From: Metabacillus dongyingensis
Lineage (GTDB): Bacteria > Bacillota > Bacilli > Bacillales > Bacillaceae
Assembly (NCBI RefSeq): GCF_019933155.2
Contig: NZ_CP082944.1
Span: 1,738,001 to 1,802,000 of the forward strand
Direction: 5' to 3'
Length of the DNA: 64,000 nt
Both the position numbers and the translations under genes were made by a program. Below the pieces are notes generated by a model. It ran no database searches, had not been told where the DNA came from, and worked only from the letters and a program-made list of their open reading frames with translations. Positions within the stretch are counted from its first letter, which is position 1, and every line of letters begins with the position of its first letter. Of the stretch, positions 50,672 through 58,838 are shown in pieces.

Positions 50672-51442
50672 TTAAATAGATTGAATGACTATGACTAACA
50701 CACCAAGCGCCCAAACATAAACGGCAAATCCTTTTAAAGAGTGCTTTTTTACATAGCCGATCATCCATCTTACTGCGATGTAGCCGGTAAATGCAGCGCT
50801 TAAAGTTGCTAGGAGCAAAGGGATAAAGCCGATTGCCGCTGCATGCCCTGAGAATAGATCAGCTGATTGAAACACGATAGCCCCAAATATGGCCGGAATG
50901 GAGAGCAAAAATGAAAAGTAAGCTGCGGTTTCTTTATCGATTTTTCGCATCAATGCTCCTACAATCGTCATCCCTGACCTTGAAATCGCGGGAAATATAG
51001 CAAGAGCCTGAAAACAGCCGATAAACAAAGCGTCGCCTGCAGTTAAATCATCCAGTTTTTTTGAACCCTTCTTTATGGAATCGGCAAACCATAAAAACAC
51101 TCCAGTAATTAAAAATTCCCACCCGATGGTAACACCGGATTTTGAAATACCATCAAAAAAATCACTGATAAACACCCCTGCGAAAACAGCAGGCAGTGTT
51201 CCGATAAATAATAAAAATGTCAGCTTGGTAAAAGGATTTTTTATTAGCTTAAGTAAAATATCTCTGTAAAACACGATGAGCGCGATAAAGGTTCCGATGT
51301 GCAGCATCGTATCAAGAAAGATTCCGCCGTCCTGCATTCCGAACAGCTTTCTTCCCAGGTAGAGATGTCCTGTTGAACTAATCGGCAGAAATTCAGTCAG
51401 ACCTTGTATGAATCCTAATATTATTGCCTGCAGCCAATCCAT
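50672..51442 (-). CDS. uppP: Undecaprenyl-diphosphatase UppP (BacA)
   Basis: A 256-residue polytopic membrane enzyme that dephosphorylates undecaprenyl pyrophosphate, recycling the lipid carrier of cell-wall synthesis and giving bacitracin tolerance. Signatures: IQGLTEFLPISSTGHLYLG (Glu and Ser/Thr) and AIFPAISRSGMTIVGAL with the catalytic Arg. Monocistronic. Confidence 0.95.
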   Translation of the reverse strand: MDWLQAIILGFIQGLTEFLPISSTGHLYLGRKLFGMQDGGIFLDTMLHIGTFIALIVFYRDILLKLIKNPFTKLTFLLFIGTLPAVFAGVFISDFFDGISKSGVTIGWEFLITGVFLWFADSIKKGSKKLDDLTAGDALFIGCFQALAIFPAISRSGMTIVGALMRKIDKETAAYFSFLLSIPAIFGAIVFQSADLFSGHAAAIGFIPLLLATLSAAFTGYIAVRWMIGYVKKHSLKGFAVYVWALGVLVIVIQSI

Positions 51443-51598
51443 TTCTTCACCTCAATTTAAGAATAGGCTCTTTTCGTGACTTCCCTCTCATCATCAGACC
51501 GAAAAAAGCCAAGAATTAAAAATCTGTAAAGTTGTCCCTTTTTAATCGTATGTGTAGTATGATAGCTTGTAGAACTGAAAAGGAGTTTGGTACTGAAC

Positions 51599-52210
51599 AT
51601 GGAACATTACATTCTAGCTTTTATTGAATACTTTAAAGACCTTTCGTACTTTGGCGTGCTCCTTGCACTGTGCTTTGAGTTTGTGCCTGCTGAATTGGTG
51701 CTGCCGCTTGCAGGGTACTGGGTTTATCAGGGAGATATGACTTTATGGGGGACGGTTCTTGCCGGAACGGTCGGCGGAACAATCGGTCCGCTTACGCTTT
51801 ATGCGCTTGGCCGCTACGGGGGAAGACCATTTCTCATAAAGTATGGAAAATATATATTTATCAACGAAGAAAACCTTTCAAAGGCAGATGCTTTCTTTGA
51901 AAAAAACGGAGCGATGGTGGCATTTACCGCCCGTTTCCTGCCTGGAGTCAGAACGCTGATCTCTATACCGTGCGGAATGGCTAAAATGAACGTCTGGATT
52001 TTTTCCATTTATACGTTTGCTGCAATGCTTCCCATTACGTTTTTATACGTATTTCTTGGGTTTAAACTTGGTGACAAATGGGAGGAAGTAGGCGGAATGG
52101 CGAACGACTATTTGCTTCCGGCAGGTGTTGTTATTGTCATTGTTTTTCTTTTGTACAAGTTTATGACAAGGAAAGCAATCAAGCCTTCAACATTTACTCA
52201 TAAGAATTAA
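51599..52210 (+). CDS. ykoX: DedA family membrane protein (YkoX-like)
   Basis: A 203-residue DedA/SNARE-associated family protein: FEFVPAELVLPLAGYWVY, TLYALGRYGGRPFL, FTARFLPGVRTLISIPCGMAKM. DedA proteins act as lipid-carrier or phospholipid flippase-like transporters linked to envelope integrity. The start is uncertain: AAAAGGAG fits poorly, 13 bases from ATG 51599; an in-frame TTG at 51587 is too close. The position between ku/ligD and sigI matches ykoX of B. subtilis. Confidence 0.85.
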   Translation: MEHYILAFIEYFKDLSYFGVLLALCFEFVPAELVLPLAGYWVYQGDMTLWGTVLAGTVGGTIGPLTLYALGRYGGRPFLIKYGKYIFINEENLSKADAFFEKNGAMVAFTARFLPGVRTLISIPCGMAKMNVWIFSIYTFAAMLPITFLYVFLGFKLGDKWEEVGGMANDYLLPAGVVIVIVFLLYKFMTRKAIKPSTFTHKN

Positions 52211-52212
52211 AT

Positions 52213-52249
52213 AAAACACCTTTGCCCGGATAAGGCAAAGGTGTTTTTT
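52213..52249 (+). terminator. Intrinsic terminator
   Basis: AAAACACCTTTGCC and GGCAAAGGTGTTTTTT around CGGATAA. Confidence 0.94.
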
Positions 52250-52310
52250 GGATAGAAGTGAAATGATATTGGGTATATAGATTAAATACCCGATTAGGAG
52301 GTGTGAAAGA

Positions 52311-52518
52311 ATGAATAGATAAACATTTTATAGAATCAGCTAATTGGAAGCTGATCTTCTGGATTGTCCTTGCAGGCATGGCCATAGCAGGATGGTTCCT
52401 GTCAAAAGCTGAAAGCAACATGCCGGAATCAGAAGAAGAGCGCATGATTGAAGAGCGGAACACAGATAAAAAAGGCAGCATCCGAAATTTACGGGTGTTT
52501 TTTTTGTTGGGAAATTGA
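52311..52518 (+). pseudogene. Small membrane-protein gene with broken start
   Basis: An AGGAGGTG ribosome site stands before ATG 52311, but that frame stops after three codons (ATG AAT AGA TAA). One base further, the frame from 52315 stays open for 67 codons and looks real: KHFIESANWKLIFW, a hydrophobic helix IVLAGMAIAGWFLS, then an acidic tail ESNMPESEEERMIEERN. It has no start codon and a TGA directly upstream. A one- or two-base indel at codon 2-4 explains this. It is either a recent pseudogene or a sequencing error. Family not recognised. Confidence 0.65.
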
Positions 52519-53149
52519 GCATTTTGCCGGCATTTTTTTATATGGCGTACGCACCTCATTTAAGCAACAGATAGGTAAAACATGATTTGTGGTAGTGAAA
52601 CCGGATTTGCGGATAGTTACAAGACTCCAGCGGTTGTGAACACCGGTTTCGGATAGGCAGATCACAGGGGCAAAATGTGTATTTTTGCACTCCTAAACGG
52701 ATCAATATGCCAACCATTTTTGTGGTTTCACACCTCATATGAAAAGCCAGTTGGATTTCAAATTTGCAAGTGATTTAGGGCATTTGATTTTGCAAAGAAA
52801 TAAATGAATTCCACCAATTATTTGAAATTACTTGCTTTTAATAGATAGGATTTTCAAATTACGGCCAAATTCCCTATATTTTTTCACATACTTTGTAATC
52901 TTTTTGTAAAAATAGAGTTTTCACACCCTCAAAATCCGATTTCATTTCGTAGCTGTTTAGTGAGAAAAAAATAAATGAGAGGAGTTAAACCGCCGGTTTA
53001 AAATCAACTAACAGCTTCCAATCTTTTTCCGTCTCCCAATTCCATTTATCCGACGGGCAAGCATAATTCCAATTTTCTTCCTTTGCGCTCTCCTTGCAAA
53101 TTAGCTATGATTATACGAAGTAATATGGGAGAAACTGAGGTGAGAACCG
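52519..53149. other. 630-base AT-rich non-coding stretch upstream of sigI
   Basis: No gene is supported. Two similar segments, GTGAAACCGGATTTGCGGAT (around 52595) and GTGAACACCGGTTTCGGATA (around 52636), hint at an old short duplication. The sigI promoter must lie in the last 200 bases; I could not settle a SigI-type site. Confidence 0.5.
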
Positions 53150-53896
53150 GTGCTTAGCCTACTGTTTAAACTTGGCAAAAAGAAACCAACTTTAGAAGAT
53201 ACCGTCTTGCAGATACAAGATGGGGATCAGCAAATGCAGAACACACTAATTGACCAATATAAACCTTTCGTGGCAAAAACCGTTTCTTCGGTTTGTAAAA
53301 GGTACATTGATGAGAGAGACGATGAATTCAGTATAGGGCTTATTGCTTTTAATGAGGCCATTGAAAAGTATTCAACTGAGAAAGGAAGCTCGCTTCTTGC
53401 ATTCGCCGAATTGATTATAAAAAGAAAAGTGATCGATTATATCCGGAAAGAGGCGAGAAATGCGCAGACAGTGAACATTGACCTTCAGGAGCATGAAGAA
53501 GGAGAGGCCTCGCAAAGCAAGATCGAGGCGGATCTGTCGATTGAAGAGCATCAGAAACTGATTGAACAAGAACAGCGCAGAGAAGAGATTATATACTTTC
53601 AGAAAGTCCTGCAGGAATTTGGCTTGTCTTTTTCAGAACTGATGGAGCAATCTCCAAAGCATATGGACGCAAGACAAAATGCAATTAAGGTGGCGCAAAT
53701 ACTTATTGAACATGATGAACTCAAGCGCATCCTGTTCACAAAAAAACAGCTGCCGGTCAAACAGCTTGAGACGCTTGTATCTGTCAGTCGCAAAACAATA
53801 GAGAGAAATAGAAAATATATTATTGCAATGACAATTATTTTATCTGGGGATTACATTTATCTGAAAGACTATATAAGAGGGGTGCTTCAATCATGA
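53150..53896 (+). CDS. sigI: RNA polymerase sigma factor SigI
   Basis: A 248-residue sigma-70 family factor of the SigI group: region 2 with DQYKPFVAKTVSSVCKRYID and FSIGLIAFNEAIEKYSTEKG, KRKVIDYIRKEAR, and the SigI-specific C-terminal half ending VSRKTIERNRKYIIAM. Controls heat-shock and envelope-related genes. GTG 53150 has GAGGTGAGAA. The stop overlaps the rsgI start by four bases. Confidence 0.93.
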   Translation: MLSLLFKLGKKKPTLEDTVLQIQDGDQQMQNTLIDQYKPFVAKTVSSVCKRYIDERDDEFSIGLIAFNEAIEKYSTEKGSSLLAFAELIIKRKVIDYIRKEARNAQTVNIDLQEHEEGEASQSKIEADLSIEEHQKLIEQEQRREEIIYFQKVLQEFGLSFSELMEQSPKHMDARQNAIKVAQILIEHDELKRILFTKKQLPVKQLETLVSVSRKTIERNRKYIIAMTIILSGDYIYLKDYIRGVLQS

Positions 53897-55047
53897 AAAA
53901 AGGGATCGTCGTTGATCGAAATGATGATTACGTCACATTACTTACCCCCGATGGACAATTTTTGAAAGCAAATAAACAAAAACGTTCATACGAGCTGGGT
54001 GAGGAAATTACTTTTTTTCAACTTTCAGATACAAGCGAAAGGGCAAAGTCGTTAAGCATCTTTAATTTGCGCGGAATTAGAAACGGGTTATTGGCAGGTA
54101 TGGCTCTTATTCTTCTTTTTTTTACAGTGCTGCCCGTTTTTAAAGATGACAAAGTGTATGCTTACATGACAATTGATATCAATCCAAGCTTTGAACTTAG
54201 ATTGAATGAGAAGCTTCAGGTCGTGCAGATAGAGCCGATGAATGAAGATGGGAAAAAAATGCTTGGTGATATAAAAGACTGGAAAAACCGCAAGATCTCA
54301 GACGTCTTTTCCAAGATTGTCGACAAAAGCAAAGATTTAGGCTACTTAAAGAGAGAAAAAGAAATATTCATAACGACCGTCACCACAGATGACAAACATG
54401 AATCTGTCAAAAAGAAAATGCGGGCTGACGTTGCCCAGTTAAAGGATTCATATAAAAACGAAAATGTAAAAGTCAGTGCAGTTGAATCTGATGTTGAGAC
54501 AAGAAATAAAGCAGCAGATCAAGGCATTTCAACCGGCAAGTATATGCAATTAAATCCTGCAAAACAGCCTGCAGAAACTGCTCCTTCAAACGAAAATAAT
54601 GGCGAGGCAGAAGAAGGAAAGCAAGAGACACCCATTCAGGGTAATGAAGAAAACAGCGAGAAAACGCCTCCAGCTGTAAAGCCTCCTGAGGAAGAAAAAG
54701 AAAAACAACCGCCTTCTGAAATACCGGAAAAAAAAGAAAAGCCTGAAAACAAAGAGGAAGAGCTGAAAGAGACTATTCCGGAGAAGAATAAAATTACCCC
54801 TGAGCCGCCAAAAGATAAGGTATCGATAAAAAATACCAATAAAGAAACTGAAAAAGCAAAAAAAGAAGCTGAGAAAAAACGGCGTGAAGAGGAAAATGGC
54901 AAATGGCAGCGTGAGGAAGACAGAGACGATGACGACGACGATGACGACGAAGACAGGCGACATAGGGACAATGATCAATATAATAGAGACAGAGACAGAG
55001 ATGATGATGAAGATAACGACGAGGGGTCAAGATTTGATCGTGATTAA
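53893..55047 (+). CDS. rsgI: Anti-sigma factor RsgI with highly charged extracellular tail
   Basis: A 384-residue membrane anti-sigma factor. Cytosolic RsgI_N domain (about 1-55, GIVVDRNDDYVTLLTPDGQF), one helix (about 63-83), and extracellular domain with the conserved YMTIDINPSFELRLNE; in RsgI proteins cleavage occurs between the Asn and Pro of this NP motif. After about residue 230 the sequence is low-complexity: Pro/Glu/Lys-rich, then an Asp/Arg-rich end (DRDDDDDDDDEDRRHRDNDQ). No carbohydrate-binding module as in clostridial RsgI. Holds SigI inactive until regulated proteolysis. Confidence 0.92.
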   Translation: MKKGIVVDRNDDYVTLLTPDGQFLKANKQKRSYELGEEITFFQLSDTSERAKSLSIFNLRGIRNGLLAGMALILLFFTVLPVFKDDKVYAYMTIDINPSFELRLNEKLQVVQIEPMNEDGKKMLGDIKDWKNRKISDVFSKIVDKSKDLGYLKREKEIFITTVTTDDKHESVKKKMRADVAQLKDSYKNENVKVSAVESDVETRNKAADQGISTGKYMQLNPAKQPAETAPSNENNGEAEEGKQETPIQGNEENSEKTPPAVKPPEEEKEKQPPSEIPEKKEKPENKEEELKETIPEKNKITPEPPKDKVSIKNTNKETEKAKKEAEKKRREEENGKWQREEDRDDDDDDDDEDRRHRDNDQYNRDRDRDDDEDNDEGSRFDRD

Positions 55048-55126
55048 TTCTTAAAGTGCCAAAATAAGAGTATGACTTGGAGCGGATTGGCGCTTTTTAG
55101 TATTTTTACATAGCTGATAACAGGAG

Positions 55127-55157
55127 AACCGCCGGGTGGATGCACCCGGCGGTTTTT
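55127..55157. terminator. Bidirectional intrinsic terminator
   Basis: AACCGCCGGGTG and CACCCGGCGGTT around GATG, followed by TTTTT; between rsgI and the converging SASP gene. Confidence 0.93.
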
Positions 55158-55163
55158 GCCATG

Positions 55164-55370
55164 TTATTCAGTTTTAGAGGGTTGTCCGCCGAGTCCTGCT
55201 TGTGCTTGAGCGACTAAGCGCTTTGTAATTTCTCCGCCTACAGATCCGTTTGATCGTGCTGCAGTGTCAGATCCAAGCGAAACTCCAAATTCCTGGGCAA
55301 TTTCATATTTGATTTGATCCAGTGCCTGTTCAATTCCTGGAACAAGTAATTTGTTGCTGCTGCGTGCCAT
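55164..55370 (-). CDS. sspD: Alpha/beta-type small acid-soluble spore protein (SspD-like)
   Basis: A 68-residue SASP that coats and protects spore DNA. Family motifs: [20 protein letters not shown], the GPR protease site region [11 protein letters not shown], and [19 protein letters not shown] 55370 with AAAAAAGGAG is chosen; an in-frame ATG three codons upstream has no ribosome site. A SigG-type promoter lies upstream. The position after sigI-rsgI matches sspD in B. subtilis. Confidence 0.93.
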   Translation of the reverse strand: MARSSNKLLVPGIEQALDQIKYEIAQEFGVSLGSDTAARSNGSVGGEITKRLVAQAQAGLGGQPSKTE

Positions 55371-55401
55371 TGTTTTCAACTCCTTTTTTAATTGGTCAGC
55401 C

Positions 55402-55431
55402 TGATATGGCTGTTCCTATAGTGTTGATTCA
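55402..55431 (-). promoter_or_regulatory. SigG-type promoter of the SASP gene
   Basis: On the minus strand TGAATC (55431-55426), 17 bases, CATATCA (55408-55402) resembles the forespore SigG consensus TGAATA...CATACTA and lies about 32 bases before the SASP start codon. Confidence 0.7.
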
Positions 55432-55543
55432 GGCAGAAATAATATACTGGCAATTGTCACCGTATGACGGCATGAATATGCCTGAATGAAAGGATTTGGA
55501 ATTACAAAAACTACCTTTATGCTTTATAAGAGGCGGTGAAGTG

Positions 55544-56740
55544 ATGGAGATTAGAAGCGGCACGTTTTTTTGGCCTGAAACAGTTACTCATAAACCGTAC
55601 CCACCATTGGATATGGATATTTGCTGTGACGTATTAATTATCGGAGGCGGCGAGTCGGGCGCCCACTGTGCTTATTTTCTGAGCGAAACAGATCTGAATG
55701 TTGTGTTAGTTGAAATGGATCGGGCCGGCTGCGGAAGTTCCAGTACAAATACCGGACTGCTGCAATATTCGAATGATAAAATGCTTACAGCCTGCTCAAA
55801 CTCCTTTGGCCGGGAGACTGCTGTCAGGCATTACCGGCTTTGTGAACAGGCACTGAAAGGGTTAGATAAGCTGGTTCCATCCTTATCAATCAATCCTGAC
55901 TTTAAAATAAGAGAGACTCTCTATTATGCATCTGAGGAGGCAGACGCAGATGCATTGAGAAAGGAATATGACATGCTGAAGAAGCATTCCTTTCAGGCAG
56001 AGTGGCTGAGCGCTTCCGATATCAAAAGAATGTATGGATTTAACAAGCCTGCAGCAATTTTGTCGGGAGGTGACGCAGAAGTTAACCCTTATAAGCTTGC
56101 ACTTTCTCTAATTGAAGCTGCGGCAGCTCGGGGTGTGCGTGTTTTTGAAAAGACTGAGATCAACGGGAGAAAATTTGAGGAAAGCCATGCCATCATGTAT
56201 ACCGCAGGCGGGGCAAGTATTAAAGCCAAGAAGGTAATCATGGCAGCCGGATACCGCAATCAGGAAATCAGATGCGAAAAGAATGCTGTTTTGTCCAGTA
56301 CATATGCAATCGCCACAAACAGGCTTAAAGAGAAAGAAATATGGCACGGTCAAACGCTTATATGGGAAACAGCAAGACCTTATTTATATCTAAGAACAAC
56401 TGCCGATAACCGAATTATAGCAGGAGGGCTTGATGAAAAAACAATAGAAGCAGAGAAAATAGAAGCGAAGCTGATCCATAAAAAAGATCAGCTTCTGATG
56501 GAAGTAAAAAAGCTCTTTCCTGAACTGAAGCTTGAGGCTGAATACTTCTGGGGAGGTGTGTTTGGAAGTACTCATGACGGGCTTCCGATGATTAAAGAAT
56601 ATCCTGAGCTGCCGCACTGCCTGTTTTTACTGGGCTATGGCGGAAATGGCACCATCTACAGCTACATGCTCGCAAGCCTCATCCGGGACCTTTTAACAGG
56701 GAAGCAGAATGATGACTTGCAGATGTATATGCAGAGGTAA
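55544..56740 (+). CDS. FAD-dependent oxidoreductase (DAO family)
   Basis: A 398-residue DAO-type flavoprotein: dinucleotide-binding DVLIIGGGESGAHCAYFLSE, VLVEMDRAGCGSSSTNTGLL, KKVIMAAGYRN, and the C-terminal WGGVFGSTHDGLPMI. ATG 55544 (GGCGGTGAAG upstream) starts the protein at the usual place; a TTG frame 48 bases upstream is unlikely. It resembles amino-acid or glycine oxidase-like enzymes; substrate unknown. It is inserted between sspD and ykrK relative to the recalled B. subtilis order, and its stop lies three bases from the converging YkrK-like stop. Confidence 0.85.
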   Translation: MEIRSGTFFWPETVTHKPYPPLDMDICCDVLIIGGGESGAHCAYFLSETDLNVVLVEMDRAGCGSSSTNTGLLQYSNDKMLTACSNSFGRETAVRHYRLCEQALKGLDKLVPSLSINPDFKIRETLYYASEEADADALRKEYDMLKKHSFQAEWLSASDIKRMYGFNKPAAILSGGDAEVNPYKLALSLIEAAAARGVRVFEKTEINGRKFEESHAIMYTAGGASIKAKKVIMAAGYRNQEIRCEKNAVLSSTYAIATNRLKEKEIWHGQTLIWETARPYLYLRTTADNRIIAGGLDEKTIEAEKIEAKLIHKKDQLLMEVKKLFPELKLEAEYFWGGVFGSTHDGLPMIKEYPELPHCLFLLGYGGNGTIYSYMLASLIRDLLTGKQNDDLQMYMQR

Positions 56741-56743
56741 TCT

Positions 56744-57433
56744 TTATTTCTGTTCAAGATGCTGATGAAAAAAAAGCTCTGTTCTTCTCTGAAGATAAGA
56801 GGCAAGCACAGACAGAACGGTAACCGTTAATATGCTTTTTACCTGTATCCATAATTCATTCGAAAGATCTTGAAAAACATCCCTGGATGCTTCGATCTTT
56901 TTTAAGATTTCCTCCTCCATTTCGTGCTCAGATAAGGAGAAAACTGTAATGGACTCCATTCTTTCGAGAATCTCTCCATATGCGGCATAATAAGTCAAAG
57001 GAGAGATTAAGTCATCGCTTCGGTCTGATATCGTATTAAATAAGCTCATTAAGAGCTGCCTGATTGTATCAAAATCAAAAACCGATTTTAAATCTCTGAC
57101 AATCAGCAGTATGGCAGCCTGTTCAATCGAATACTTTTTGCCAAGTTCAGGTGCGCCGATCAACTCTTTTATATCCCGCTTAATCCAGTTCTGAATGGAT
57201 GTTGACTTCAGAGACGTCAATTCACACAGCTTTGCAAGTGCGACAATTTCATTTGTTGATAGGCCTCTTGGAAATGGTTTATGATTTTTTATAAAATCAG
57301 GCAATACGTCGTCTGGACCGTCTTTTCGGATGCCTAACTGGTTTAGCAGTTCAAGCGGCGTATGTCCGCTTTCCCCTTTTAAAGCAAGCAGCAGTCTGGC
57401 CATGTCAGATCGCTTTAACTGAATTGTATTCAC
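56744..57433 (-). CDS. ykrK: DUF1836 regulator YkrK
   Basis: A 229-residue DUF1836 protein: IQLKRSDMARLLLALKGESG, GLSTNEIVALAKLCELTSLK, SIQNWIKRDIKELIGAP and KKYSIEQAAILLIVRDLKSV, a MerR-like winged-helix arrangement. In B. subtilis YkrK represses the divergent htpX gene together with Rok. GTG 57433 behind AGAGGTG gives the expected length; the frame upstream is a read-through of the promoter region. Divergent from htpX here too. Confidence 0.85.
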   Translation of the reverse strand: MNTIQLKRSDMARLLLALKGESGHTPLELLNQLGIRKDGPDDVLPDFIKNHKPFPRGLSTNEIVALAKLCELTSLKSTSIQNWIKRDIKELIGAPELGKKYSIEQAAILLIVRDLKSVFDFDTIRQLLMSLFNTISDRSDDLISPLTYYAAYGEILERMESITVFSLSEHEMEEEILKKIEASRDVFQDLSNELWIQVKSILTVTVLSVLASYLQRRTELFFHQHLEQK

Positions 57434-57552
57434 CCTCACACCTCTTTTCTTATCATTTAGTTCCCTTTGAGAAGTCCGCTTTTCCTGAGTTTTCCAAAGT
57501 GTTTTTATTTGCTTTTTCTTATGTATTTTAATTATAATATGATTATAATACA

Positions 57553-57566
57553 AGTTCACTTGAACT
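57553..57566. promoter_or_regulatory. Palindrome between ykrK and htpX
   Basis: AGTTCA-CT-TGAACT is a perfect 6-bp inverted repeat, 20 bases before the htpX start, next to ATTATAATATGATTATAAT. A candidate YkrK operator by position; not compared with the published site. Confidence 0.5.
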
Positions 57567-57586
57567 CAAAATAATGGAGGTGCAAG

Positions 57587-58465
57587 ATGGCTAAACGTAT
57601 TTTCCTATTTATTTTAACAAATATTCTTGTGCTTATTACAATTGGCGTTGTTCTCTCGCTTTTAGGAGTTGGATCATATGTAAATGCTTCTGGTGGAATC
57701 GATCTCATAAGCTTGCTTGTTTTCAGTGCAGTCGTAGGTTTTACTGGGTCATTTATTTCACTGCTGATGTCTAAATGGATGGCAAAAATGATGATGGGGG
57801 TCAAGGTTTTAAAGCCTGATCAATCACTTTCAGTTTATGAAAGAAATCTCGTAGACCGTGTCCATCGATTATCAAGAGCTGCGGGAATAACGAAGATGCC
57901 GGAAGTGGGAGTTTATCAATCCCGCGAGGTAAATGCCTTTGCAACAGGTCCTTCAAAAAACAATTCACTTGTAGCCGTATCTACCGGACTCCTTGAGGAA
58001 ATGGATGATGCTGCGGTTGAAGGTGTGCTTGCCCATGAGGTTGCGCACATTTCAAACGGTGATATGGTGACAATGACATTGCTTCAAGGTGTTGTAAATA
58101 CATTTGTTGTGTTCCTTGCAAGAATTGCAGCATGGGCAGCATCGAGATTTGTCAGAGAAGATATGGCTCCAATTGTTCACTTCATAGCGATCCTTATCTT
58201 CCAGCTGCTGTTCTCTATTCTTGGCAGTCTTGTGGTTTTTGCTTATTCACGCCACCGTGAATTCCATGCAGATAATGGTGGAGCGGATCTTGCCGGCAAG
58301 GACAAAATGGTTCATGCGCTTCGTGCTCTAAAAGGATATACACAGCGGGTTAACAACGAACAATCCTCCGTTGCGACGCTAAAAATCAACGGTAAACGCG
58401 GACTGGCTCTATTTTCAACACATCCTGACTTAGATGAGAGAATTCGCCGTTTAGAAGCCAAATAA
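57587..58465 (+). CDS. htpX: Membrane metalloprotease HtpX
   Basis: A 292-residue M48 zinc protease: two N-terminal helices, [10 protein letters not shown] with the HExxH zinc site (about residues 145-150), two central helices ([20 protein letters not shown]), and the third ligand Glu in [15 protein letters not shown]-terminal [15 protein letters not shown]. Degrades damaged membrane proteins. Strong GGAGGTG ribosome site. Divergent from ykrK. Confidence 0.95.
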   Translation: MAKRIFLFILTNILVLITIGVVLSLLGVGSYVNASGGIDLISLLVFSAVVGFTGSFISLLMSKWMAKMMMGVKVLKPDQSLSVYERNLVDRVHRLSRAAGITKMPEVGVYQSREVNAFATGPSKNNSLVAVSTGLLEEMDDAAVEGVLAHEVAHISNGDMVTMTLLQGVVNTFVVFLARIAAWAASRFVREDMAPIVHFIAILIFQLLFSILGSLVVFAYSRHREFHADNGGADLAGKDKMVHALRALKGYTQRVNNEQSSVATLKINGKRGLALFSTHPDLDERIRRLEAK

Positions 58466-58471
58466 ACAGGG

Positions 58472-58508
58472 AAAAGCAGATGAGACTATGATCTCATCTG
58501 CTTTTTTT
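58472..58508 (+). terminator. Intrinsic terminator
   Basis: AAAAGCAGATGAGA and TCTCATCTGCTTTT around CTATGA, then T-run. Ends htpX. Confidence 0.93.
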
Positions 58509-58552
58509 GTTGTTTAGAACATAAAGTCAAATTATGGATAATGAAAAAGTAT

Positions 58553-58677
58553 CTGTGTCCAGCTACGTCGCCTAAATCCTAGTTCAGAACGAACCAGCAA
58601 TAAAAGTCAAACCCGAAATTTTCTGTCGGATTCTAATCTGCCTGTCCGATCTGACCAAGGCGCCTGCACTTTTGCTC
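58553..58677. repeat. Degenerate Bacillaceae intergenic repeat element
   Basis: The stretch begins TGTGTCCAGCTACGTCGCCT and ends CCAAGGCGCCTGCACTTTTG. From memory, a family of roughly 130-200 bp elements common between genes of Bacillus and Geobacillus starts TGTCCAGCTCCAGCGCCTA and ends AAGGCGCTTGCGCTTTT, with AGGCGC/GCGCCT arms. This copy keeps both ends but its middle has lost the internal stem. The rest of the 370-base gap before ktrD shows no gene. Confidence 0.6.
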
Positions 58678-58838
58678 TTGAAATTCAGTCAGGTATGATT
58701 TATTCAGTTCATGTTGAAAATGAACTTAGGCCGAATCTTTCTGCGTAAAATTTCCGTATACCCCTTTTCAGATGCCCTGCTTTTCATTATGATAGAGAAC
58801 ATGCAGTTAACCCCACTATTTAAGGAATGAACCAACCA

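Noticed and set aside
52900..53000. SigI autoregulatory promoter (ACACCC ... CGTA)
   Set aside because: The spacing and -10 do not fit well enough to claim it.
58509..58838. c-di-AMP (ydaO-type) riboswitch upstream of ktrD
   Set aside because: The conserved motifs are absent; the stretch is better explained by a decayed intergenic repeat.
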